Assembly: GCA_947177005.1 (NCBI GenBank)
Contig: CAMWSZ010000252.1
Location: forward strand, 1-5,140
Length of the DNA: 5,140 nucleotides
From: an uncultured Clostridia bacterium
GTDB lineage: Bacteria > Bacillota > Clostridia > Oscillospirales > Oscillospiraceae
Reading direction: 5' to 3'
Shown here: positions 1-4,803 of the stretch, one piece after another
How the letters are laid out: each line of letters starts with the position of its first letter
Position numbering within the stretch: the first letter of the stretch is position 1
The notes under the pieces: generated by a model
What the model saw: only the letters and a program-made list of their open reading frames with translations
What the model was told of the DNA's origin: nothing
Databases searched by the model: none
Translations under genes and position numbers: made by a program

Positions 1-393
1 CTGAAGGACAACCCCGCCGAGATGAAGGTTAAAATCAGAGAATGCCTGTTTCATGCACAGGAACGCTATACCTTGCAGACAAACAAGGTTCATAAAGTCT
101 ATACGATTGAGATCGGGGAGCGAATCATCAGCATTGATTATCAGGACATTGTATTTTTTGAAACCTCCAGCAATATTCACAAGATCGTTTTACACGCCAA
201 AGACCGGCAGATCGAATTTTCTGGAACGATGAAAGACCTGGAGAGTACATTGGATGACAGCTTTGTGCGCTGCCATCGTTCCTTTCTTGCGAACAGGAAC
301 AACATCAAAGAGGTGGATACAAAGAACCGGATCATCTATTTTGTCAATGGGGAATCCTGCCTTATGTCCACCCGTATGATGAAAGGAATCTGA
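1..393 (+). CDS. LytTR-family (AgrA-like) response regulator, C-terminal part; 5' end outside window
   Basis: The reading frame is open from base 1 and ends at TGA 391-393, giving 130 visible residues. The internal ATG at 22 has no ribosome binding site and is not the start. Visible residues about 36-127 form a LytTR DNA-binding domain: GERIISIDYQDIVFFE, then a segment with SNIHKIVLH, then DSFVRCHRSFLAN and a final strand ending near SCLMSTR. LytTR regulators of the AgrA type are activated by phosphorylation of an N-terminal receiver domain, usually by a partner histidine kinase responding to a peptide signal. The receiver would lie upstream and is not in the window. The C-terminus is a little short, stopping at MMKGI just after the last strand. 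Family assignment is firm. The signal sensed and the targets are unknown; no convincing pair of LytTR sites was found here. Confidence 0.9.
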   Translation: MKDNPAEMKVKIRECLFHAQERYTLQTNKVHKVYTIEIGERIISIDYQDIVFFETSSNIHKIVLHAKDRQIEFSGTMKDLESTLDDSFVRCHRSFLANRNNIKEVDTKNRIIYFVNGESCLMSTRMMKGI

Positions 394-415
394 TCATCGA
401 ACAGGAGGGTCGCAA

Positions 416-955
416 ATGACAGATAAAATAATGGAGTGCATTACGAATCCGGTAAAATGTAAATTGCTGCTTGAAATATATTCACGCGGCCAAACAACCG
501 CGAAACATTTATCGGACACCTTTGATGATATTCCCCAGGCCACTTTATATCGTAATTTGAAAAAGCTGCTGAACGACGGCATTCTAAAGGTAGTTGAAGA
601 AACCCAGGTGCGCGGCACGCTGGAAAAAACATATGCGCTTGCATATGATCTCAACAGAGATTTTGAAACGATATTAAAGGAAAATTCCGGAACACTCTAT
701 ATGCAAACATTCATGCAATATTTTTTGGGCTTCGCAAAACAGTTTCAAGAGTATTGTAAATCCCCCAATATCAACATCAAAGAGGATATGTCGGGGTTTT
801 CTCTCTCTCACCTCTATTTGTCGGATGACGAATTAACGAAACTGATAGAGTCGATTTCCAGTACCATTGGAGCAGCAGCCCAAAATACCCCCAGAGAGGA
901 TCGGAAGTTACGAACAATAGGGGTAATCGTATCCCCGCCTAAAGATTCCAGATAA
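416..955 (+). CDS. Winged helix-turn-helix transcriptional regulator (ArsR/HTH_20-like), 179 aa
   Basis: The start at ATG 416 follows AGGAGGG (403-409) with 6-base spacing, and the stop is TAA 953-955. Residues 1-75 read as a winged helix: helix 1 around NPVKCKLLLEIYSRG (11-25), the turn-helix TTAKHLSDTF (27-36), a recognition helix PQATLYRNLKKLLNDG (40-55) and a wing ending near LEKTYAL (69-75). The order resembles ArsR/HTH_20 and PadR-like one-component regulators. Residues 76-179 are a mixed helical domain that may bind a ligand or form a dimer; I do not recognise it further. The gene starts 22 bases after the LytTR gene ends, so the two may share a transcript. It sits directly upstream of the exporter promoter with its palindrome, which makes a repressor of that operon the most likely role (inference). 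It looks more AT-rich than the exporter genes. Confidence 0.86.
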   Translation: MTDKIMECITNPVKCKLLLEIYSRGQTTAKHLSDTFDDIPQATLYRNLKKLLNDGILKVVEETQVRGTLEKTYALAYDLNRDFETILKENSGTLYMQTFMQYFLGFAKQFQEYCKSPNINIKEDMSGFSLSHLYLSDDELTKLIESISSTIGAAAQNTPREDRKLRTIGVIVSPPKDSR

Positions 956-962
956 AGACTTA

Positions 963-986
963 CCGCTCCATTGAAAAGTGGAGCGG
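963..986 (+). terminator. GNRA-capped hairpin after the regulator gene, possible weak terminator
   Basis: CCGCTCCA (963-970) pairs perfectly with TGGAGCGG (979-986). Two further pairs (one of them G-U) close on a GAAA tetraloop at 973-976. It starts seven bases after the regulator stop codon, where a terminator is expected. No clean T-run follows, only AATCTATTGACTTT, so it may be an inefficient terminator, an RNA 3'-end stabiliser, or both. The exporter promoter's -35 box starts six bases after the stem. Confidence 0.5.
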
Positions 987-992
987 AATCTA

Positions 993-1021
993 TTGACTTT
1001 ATATTATCATTATGATAATAT
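993..1021 (+). promoter_or_regulatory. Sigma-70-type promoter of the DUF1648/ABC exporter operon
   Basis: A -35 box TTGACT (993-998) and a -10 box TAATAT (1016-1021) are separated by 17 bases, the ideal vegetative spacing. An alternative -10 GATAAT (1014-1019) would have a 15-base spacer. Transcription would start near 1028, leaving a leader of roughly 130 bases before the first clear gene at 1158. The spacer and -10 box lie inside a perfect palindrome, so bound protein would block polymerase. Confidence 0.7.
1001..1021. promoter_or_regulatory. Perfect palindromic operator overlapping promoter spacer and -10 box
   Basis: ATATTATCAT (1001-1010) and ATGATAATAT (1012-1021) are exact reverse complements around a single central T at 1011. 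A perfect 10-base-arm palindrome placed precisely between the -35 box and the end of the -10 box is the classic arrangement of a repressor operator for a dimeric winged-helix protein. The regulator encoded at 416-955 is the obvious candidate ligand, by proximity only. AT-rich palindromes can arise by chance more easily than GC-rich ones, but a fully matched one at this position is hard to dismiss. Confidence 0.66.
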
Positions 1022-1030
1022 TACTATAAC

Positions 1031-1055
1031 GATAACAACAAGGGATACTGTTATC
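1031..1055. repeat. Second inverted repeat (GATAACA / TGTTATC) in the exporter leader
   Basis: GATAACA (1031-1037) and TGTTATC (1049-1055) are perfect 7-base reverse complements with an 11-base spacer. They carry the GATAA/TTATC core also found in the palindrome at 1001-1021. The two centres (1011 and 1043) are 32 bases apart, about three helical turns. It could be an auxiliary operator on the same DNA face, or a weak RNA hairpin in the 5' leader. Confidence 0.42.
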
Positions 1056-1105
1056 CACCAAAATCGCTCTAACGCGCAGTAAAATTGGGGGAAGGAGGTA
1101 CTTTA

Positions 1106-1144
1106 TTGGTGTATCCCCTCAAAAATGATTTGCTACAAGAATAG
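1106..1144 (+). CDS. Possible 12-codon leader ORF with TTG or GTG start
   Basis: A near-perfect Shine-Dalgarno GAAGGAGGT (1091-1099) lies 7 bases before TTG 1106 (6 bases if counted from the T at 1099). The frame would read (M)VYPLKNDLLQE and stop at TAG 1142-1144; GTG 1109 is an alternative start in the same frame. The stop lies just before the separate binding site of the next gene at 1158. No other start codon is at a sensible distance from this strong site: the ATG at 1125 is about 26 bases away. A stretch 1085-1092 can pair with 1114-1122 (one bulge), placing this site in a loop. The peptide resembles nothing I recognise, and the TTG start keeps confidence low. Confidence 0.3.
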   Translation: MVYPLKNDLLQE

Positions 1145-1157
1145 AAAGGAATTTCTT

Positions 1158-1364
1158 ATGAGCAAGAAACAGAAAATCGCTGTGCTGGCCCTGACATTGG
1201 TTACGCTGATTGGCGTACTGGCGGCACTCTGCTTTCTGCCAGACACAATCCCCCTGCATTTTGGAGCATCCGGGGCAGGCAGCGTCGCAAGCAAATACTT
1301 CCTGCTGGCCTTTATCCCTGTCCCCGCTATCCTCTATTGGGCGGCTTACCGCAAACTGAAGTGA
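1158..1364 (+). CDS. DUF1648 small membrane protein, SdpI N-terminal-like, 68 aa
   Basis: The start is placed at ATG 1158, where AAAGGA (1146-1151) gives correct spacing. An in-frame ATG at 1125 has no suitable site and would add a charged, unlikely N-terminus. The protein has a transmembrane helix at about residues 7-26, then the DUF1648 hallmark LPDTIPLHFGASG (27-39) with a following SK (45-46), and a second helix at about 47-63 ending in a basic YRKLK tail. DUF1648 normally forms the N-terminal part of longer proteins such as SdpI, which protects Bacillus subtilis from its own SdpC toxin. Here the frame ends naturally and the ABC ATPase gene follows after 12 bases, so this seems to be a stand-alone short form. 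It may be an accessory or immunity subunit of the adjacent exporter (inference). Confidence 0.82.
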   Translation: MSKKQKIAVLALTLVTLIGVLAALCFLPDTIPLHFGASGAGSVASKYFLLAFIPVPAILYWAAYRKLK

Positions 1365-1376
1365 TGGGAGGAAATC

Positions 1377-2105
1377 ATGATGCAGGCAGTATTAGAGATC
1401 AAAAATTTTACAAAAGCCTATTCGCAGGAGAAAAAAGCGGCCGATCATCTCTCTTTAACGGTCATGCCCGGAGAAATTCATGGATTTATCGGGCATAACG
1501 GAGCCGGAAAAACGACCACCATACGCGCTGTCGTTGGTGTCATGGACTTTGACGAGGGAGAAATCCTGATTGCGGGACACTCTGTAAAAAGAGAGCCTGT
1601 TATCTGCAAACTTTTGACCGCCTACATTCCAGACAACCCGGATCTGTACGATTATGTCACAGGCATTCAATATCTGAACTATATGGCGGATATGTTTTCC
1701 GTTGATAAGACGCATCGGGAAGAACGCATAGCGAAGTATGCTGAATGGTTCGGGCTCACCGGCAGTTTAGGAAATTTGGTCAGCTCTTACTCACATGGTA
1801 TGAAGCAAAAGCTGGCATTGATTGGAGCTTTTGTGCATAAGCCCAAACTGCTTGTCCTTGACGAACCTTTTGTTGGCCTTGACCCGGAGGCAGCCTTTCA
1901 TCTAAAGAAAATCATGCGTGAGCTATGCAGTCAGGGGAGCGGCATATTTTTCTCCACGCACGTCTTAGACGTAGCAGAAAAACTGTGCGACAAAGTTTCC
2001 ATCATCAAACAGGGGAAAATGGTCATAAGCGGAAGCATGGAGGATGTGCGGGGTTCCGGCAGTCTGGAAGATGTTTTTATGGAGGTAGTGGAGCATGAGA
2101 AATAG
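1377..2105 (+). CDS. ABC transporter ATP-binding protein, 242 aa
   Basis: The start at ATG 1377 follows GGGAGGAA (1366-1373); a second ATG comes immediately after. All nucleotide-binding motifs are present: Walker A GHNGAGKT (39-46), a signature SHGMKQK (139-145) in place of LSGGQ, Walker B LLVLDE (158-163) followed by the D-loop GLD (167-169), and the switch histidine H195 in FFSTHV. The usual Q-loop glutamine is replaced in the segment YIPDNPDLY (83-91), as is common in the CcmA/NatA exporter group. The signature Ser-His-Gly-Met form is also typical of that group. The protein hydrolyses ATP at the inner face of the membrane to drive the permease encoded next, with which its gene overlaps by 11 bases. 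The length is normal for a stand-alone ATPase. The substrate cannot be read from the sequence. Confidence 0.97.
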   Translation: MMQAVLEIKNFTKAYSQEKKAADHLSLTVMPGEIHGFIGHNGAGKTTTIRAVVGVMDFDEGEILIAGHSVKREPVICKLLTAYIPDNPDLYDYVTGIQYLNYMADMFSVDKTHREERIAKYAEWFGLTGSLGNLVSSYSHGMKQKLALIGAFVHKPKLLVLDEPFVGLDPEAAFHLKKIMRELCSQGSGIFFSTHVLDVAEKLCDKVSIIKQGKMVISGSMEDVRGSGSLEDVFMEVVEHEK

Positions 2106-3678
2106 GTATCTGCACCTTCTGCTGAAAATGCAGCTCTACAACTTCTTCGGAATCAATCGTGTACTGCACTCCCACAGCAAAAAAGAAAAGCAGCGGTGCG
2201 CAGCTTTTGGCGTAATCGCAATACTCGTTGTGGGGCCGATGATTGCGTACAGCACGGGCATTAGTATCGGCCTGGCAGGTATGGGAGCCGCCCATGTCCT
2301 TCCAACAATTTCCGCTCTGATATGCTCCTTAATCACGTTAATACTGACTTTCCTCAAAAGTTCAGGTGTCCTCATTGGCCTGCGCGACTACGACATGGTT
2401 ATGTCCCTTCCCGTGAAAAGCGCAGACATAGTCCTCAGCCGGGTGATTATGGTCTACCTGACAAATCTCCTAATCAGTATGATTGTGGTGCTTCCATCTG
2501 TTATTGTTTTCGGGTTATATGTGGAAAAACACCTATGGGGGAGCGTCATATTTTTCCTTTCCCTTTTCTTCCTGCCTATCATCCCGATGATACTCTCTTT
2601 AGGGCTTGGTATTTTGATCACCGAAGTATCCACCCGGTCAAGGCACAAAAATGTCCTCTCATTAGTATTAAGCACATTCGTTATATTGCTGATCGTTGCA
2701 GTTTCCGCATGGGCGCAGAATATGAATTCCGATGAAGTCTTGAATATTGGGCTTGCGCTTTCCAACATGGCAAATCGGGTCTATCCTCCGGCAGCACTTA
2801 TCTCTAAAGCAGTTGAAGCCCAAAATTTCCTGTATCTTGCGGCCTTTGCTGGAATATCTGTTCTGGTTTGTTGCGTTTTTGTTGGAGTAGTGGCGCATTT
2901 CTACCAGCAGATCAATACCGCCGTGTCCAGCCATTCTGCCGTAAAATATGAAGGAAAGGCCCTCAAGGTTTCCTCACCGCTTAAAGCAATGTATAAGCGC
3001 GAATTTGACCGCTATTTTTCCTGTACGATCTACGCACTCAATTCCACGATTGGGATGGTTCTGCTGTTTGTAGTTTCCTTGCTGCTCCTGTTTATCAGCC
3101 CCGAAACAATAGAGCAGCAAAGCGGTATCACCGGCCTTAGTCGAATGCTGCGCCAAGTGCTTCCGTTAGTGATTGCGGTATTTATTACCATGACTTCCAC
3201 TGCTTCCGCTTCGTTGTCCTTAGAGGGAAAAAGCCGTTGGCTGATGTGTTCGCTCCCTGTCCGTTCCATCGACATATTTCATGCAAAGATGGCTGTCAAT
3301 TTAACGGTAATCTGTCCATTTGCATTGATAAGCGTCCTCTTGTTAGGAGCAAAGATGGAAGTCTCGCTGGCAGAAGCTGTTTTCCTGTGTATCGTTCCGG
3401 CAGTCTATGCTTGTTTCATGTCGGTTTTGGGAATGTATATGAATGTAAAGTTTCCAAAGTATGACTGGACGAGCGAGTATTATGCTGTGAAGGGCGGCGC
3501 GATTTCTGTTCTTGCAACAATGGGTATCGGTATGTTCAGCAGCGTGGTTCCTATGCTGATTTGTGCCGTCTTTCAGAATTACAGCGGTATCATCATGTTT
3601 GCGGTTTCTGCGTTGTTGCTGGCAATTTCCTTCGTATTATATGGAAAGCTCCAACGGCATCCACTCTATGAGGTATAG
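2095..3678 (+). CDS. ABC-2-like transporter permease, 527 aa, internally duplicated
   Basis: ATG 2095 lies inside the end of the ATPase gene (11-base overlap, likely translational coupling) and follows GGAGGT (2081-2086) at 8-base spacing. The protein is very hydrophobic, with about twelve predicted membrane segments in two groups of about six, split by a polar stretch near residues 283-305 (VKYEGKALKV to KREFDRYF). Both halves carry the same cytoplasmic element ahead of a long helix: SLPVKSADI at 104-112 and SLPVRSIDI at 386-394. This suggests an ancient tandem duplication, so one chain could supply both transmembrane halves for an ATPase dimer (inference). The length matches the roughly 500-residue permeases of Firmicutes exporters rather than the 250-residue single-domain ABC-2 type. 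The stop is TAG 3676-3678, followed by a terminator. The substrate is unknown; drugs, peptides or lipids are possible. Confidence 0.92.
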   Translation: MRNRYLHLLLKMQLYNFFGINRVLHSHSKKEKQRCAAFGVIAILVVGPMIAYSTGISIGLAGMGAAHVLPTISALICSLITLILTFLKSSGVLIGLRDYDMVMSLPVKSADIVLSRVIMVYLTNLLISMIVVLPSVIVFGLYVEKHLWGSVIFFLSLFFLPIIPMILSLGLGILITEVSTRSRHKNVLSLVLSTFVILLIVAVSAWAQNMNSDEVLNIGLALSNMANRVYPPAALISKAVEAQNFLYLAAFAGISVLVCCVFVGVVAHFYQQINTAVSSHSAVKYEGKALKVSSPLKAMYKREFDRYFSCTIYALNSTIGMVLLFVVSLLLLFISPETIEQQSGITGLSRMLRQVLPLVIAVFITMTSTASASLSLEGKSRWLMCSLPVRSIDIFHAKMAVNLTVICPFALISVLLLGAKMEVSLAEAVFLCIVPAVYACFMSVLGMYMNVKFPKYDWTSEYYAVKGGAISVLATMGIGMFSSVVPMLICAVFQNYSGIIMFAVSALLLAISFVLYGKLQRHPLYEV

Positions 3679-3699
3679 GCAAAGAACATAGAGATTTAT

Positions 3700-3733
3700 C
3701 TGCCCGGCGGCAAAAATGCTGTCGGGCAGTTTT
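3700..3733 (+). terminator. Rho-independent terminator of the exporter operon
   Basis: CTGCCCG (3700-3706) pairs with CGGGCAG (3723-3729). The stem continues inward through five more pairs, two of them G-U, to a 6-base AAAAAT loop at 3712-3717. TTTT follows at once (3730-3733). It begins 22 bases after the permease stop codon. The T-run is short, but the 12-pair GC-rich stem is strong. Confidence 0.85.
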
Positions 3734-3841
3734 GTCGCGTACAGGATGCGCCCACACAGAACTGCGAAAATGATGAATAACTGCTGTTTTTACCGGCTCA
3801 GGAAAGCACTTATTCACGCAATCCGGCCTTTTGCGACAGTT

Positions 3842-3872
3842 TTGAAAAAATCCCCGCTTTTTCTGCTATGCT
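3842..3872 (+). promoter_or_regulatory. Extended -10 promoter candidate for the GPP34-like operon
   Basis: TGCTATGCT (3864-3872) is an extended -10 box with TATGCT at 3867-3872. A -35 candidate TTGAAA (3842-3847) lies 19 bases upstream, slightly long, which the TG extension can offset. The predicted start near 3879 would give a leader of about 36 bases before ATG 3915. It is the best promoter-like match between the upstream terminator and the gene. Confidence 0.55.
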
Positions 3873-3885
3873 ATATCACGCAAAG

Positions 3886-3899
3886 GCCGTGAAAACGGC
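3886..3899 (+). other. Short GAAA-loop hairpin just ahead of the GPP34-like gene's ribosome binding site
   Basis: GCCGT (3886-3890) pairs perfectly with ACGGC (3895-3899) around a GAAA tetraloop. It ends two bases before the GAAAGGAG binding site (3901-3908). As part of the short 5' UTR it could protect the transcript's 5' end or tune translation. Five pairs is modest, and function is not shown. Confidence 0.4.
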
Positions 3900-3914
3900 A
3901 GAAAGGAGCTATAT

Positions 3915-4580
3915 ATGAATTTGACAACAACGGAAAAATATGCGCTGGCGGTACTGGAAACGCGCGGCAAGCTGTCCGCCCTCCAAAGGGAGGAGCAGGC
4001 GCTCTGTCTGGCAGCGTCCTGTGTCTGGGACATGATGCAGGCAGGAGCCGTAACAGCGGATGGAAAAGGCAAGCTTGGTGTTTCTGCCCCGCTTCCTGAG
4101 ACGATCTCCTACTGCAATCCGGTTTATGAGTGGCTGGCGAAAAAGCCCATAAAGCAGGAGCGGGCATCTCTGGAATACATTTCCGCGCTGACGAACAAGC
4201 GGATCAAAACTCTGGTGAGGAGTATCGCGGACGACCTGATCGGAAAGTCGGTCTTGGTAGTGGAGCAGCAGGGCAAAGCAAAACTGTGTCATGTAGACCG
4301 CACCGCGATTACGGAGGACCTGGAAGCCATGAGGGACATGGAGGGAGCGGTCACACCGGACCAGCTCATGCTGGCAGAGTTGCTGCTGGACTGCGGTACA
4401 GCAAAAAAACTGCTGAATAAACAGGAATTGTCTATCATGAAAGAAGCAGTCAAGCAGGCAAACGGCGATTTCCATGTGTATATTAGGGAGGTAAAGAAAT
4501 ACTTCGACACTGTCAACACAATCATTTGGGTCTGTATTGGGGTGTGTGCTGCGACGGGCGGGCCGGTATTGCTCTGGTGA
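3915..4580 (+). CDS. GPP34-like (GOLPH3-related) protein with C-terminal membrane segment, 221 aa
   Basis: ATG 3915 follows GAAAGGAG (3901-3908) at 6-base spacing and the gene ends at TGA 4578-4580, so the gene itself is secure. The N-terminus (TEKYALAVLETRGKLSAL, residues 6-23), followed by a helix with CLAASCVWDMMQAGAVTADGKGKL and later helical pairs around SIADDLIGKSVLVVEQQGK, follows the pattern of GPP34/GOLPH3 domains: an all-helical fold starting with a leucine-rich strand-helix and a small, acidic-to-basic beta hairpin. In eukaryotes these proteins bind phosphoinositide at the Golgi; the bacterial role is unknown. Residues 199-221 (VNTIIWVCIGVCAATGGPVLLW) form a single hydrophobic tail likely to sit in the membrane. 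It starts the second operon, with a DUF6440 gene 22 bases downstream. The GPP34 call is by recognition of pattern, not by alignment, and may be wrong. Confidence 0.62.
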   Translation: MNLTTTEKYALAVLETRGKLSALQREEQALCLAASCVWDMMQAGAVTADGKGKLGVSAPLPETISYCNPVYEWLAKKPIKQERASLEYISALTNKRIKTLVRSIADDLIGKSVLVVEQQGKAKLCHVDRTAITEDLEAMRDMEGAVTPDQLMLAELLLDCGTAKKLLNKQELSIMKEAVKQANGDFHVYIREVKKYFDTVNTIIWVCIGVCAATGGPVLLW

Positions 4581-4602
4581 GAACAGATAAGGATGGTTTT
4601 AT

Positions 4603-4782
4603 ATGGATAACAAAAAACGTTTTGAAACCGTATACAAAGAAGACAATTCACTGATTAAAGGATTAAAGATGGTACTTGTTGATAAGGAAACAGGAGTGAA
4701 TTATCTTTTTGTACAGTCAGGATATGCGGGAGGATTGACTCCTCTAGTGGATGCTGATGGGAAACCTGTTATTACTCGGTAA
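4603..4782 (+). CDS. DUF6440 family small protein, 59 aa
   Basis: ATG 4603 follows AAGGA (4589-4593) with 9-base spacing, and TAA is at 4780-4782. The short protein is fully readable: a charged start (MDNKKRFETVYKED), then VLVDKETGVNYLFV (24-37) and SGYAGGLTPLVDADGKP (39-55). The run Asp-Lys-Glu-Thr-Gly-Val-Asn-Tyr and the Gly-Gly-Leu-Thr-Pro-Leu segment are the hallmark of the DUF6440 family, small soluble proteins of unknown function common in Firmicutes. There is no signal peptide or membrane helix. It probably shares a transcript with the genes on either side, since the gaps are 22 and 21 bases. Confidence 0.85.
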   Translation: MDNKKRFETVYKEDNSLIKGLKMVLVDKETGVNYLFVQSGYAGGLTPLVDADGKPVITR

Positions 4783-4803
4783 ATGAGGGAAGGGGTGTTA
4801 TAC

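Noticed and set aside
1125..1157. Upstream ATG 1125 as the start of the DUF1648 protein
   Set aside because: The only strong ribosome binding site is about 26 bases away, and the extra 11 residues are charged and break the expected short N-terminus. ATG 1158 has its own well-spaced AAAGGA.
2322..2768. Open frames of about 100-137 codons on both strands inside the permease gene
   Set aside because: They have no start signals, unlikely compositions, and lie fully within a strong gene with well-placed membrane segments.
3593..3817. 74-codon minus-strand frame across the permease end and the intergenic region
   Set aside because: It runs through the terminator hairpin, has no binding site and does not resemble any family.
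3727..3844. Two CAGTTTTG copies (3727-3734 and 3837-3844) as LytTR binding sites
   Set aside because: LytTR sites are paired repeats about two helical turns apart. These are 110 bases apart, one is part of the terminator, and each mismatches the usual consensus.
4130..4420. 96-codon Gly/His-rich open frame on the plus strand
   Set aside because: It is an out-of-frame shadow inside the GPP34-like gene, without a start signal.
3909..4475. 188-codon open frame on the minus strand
   Set aside because: It lies wholly antisense to the GPP34-like gene, has no convincing ribosome binding site and gives a cysteine/glutamine-rich, low-plausibility protein. The + strand gene has a strong site and a coherent fold.
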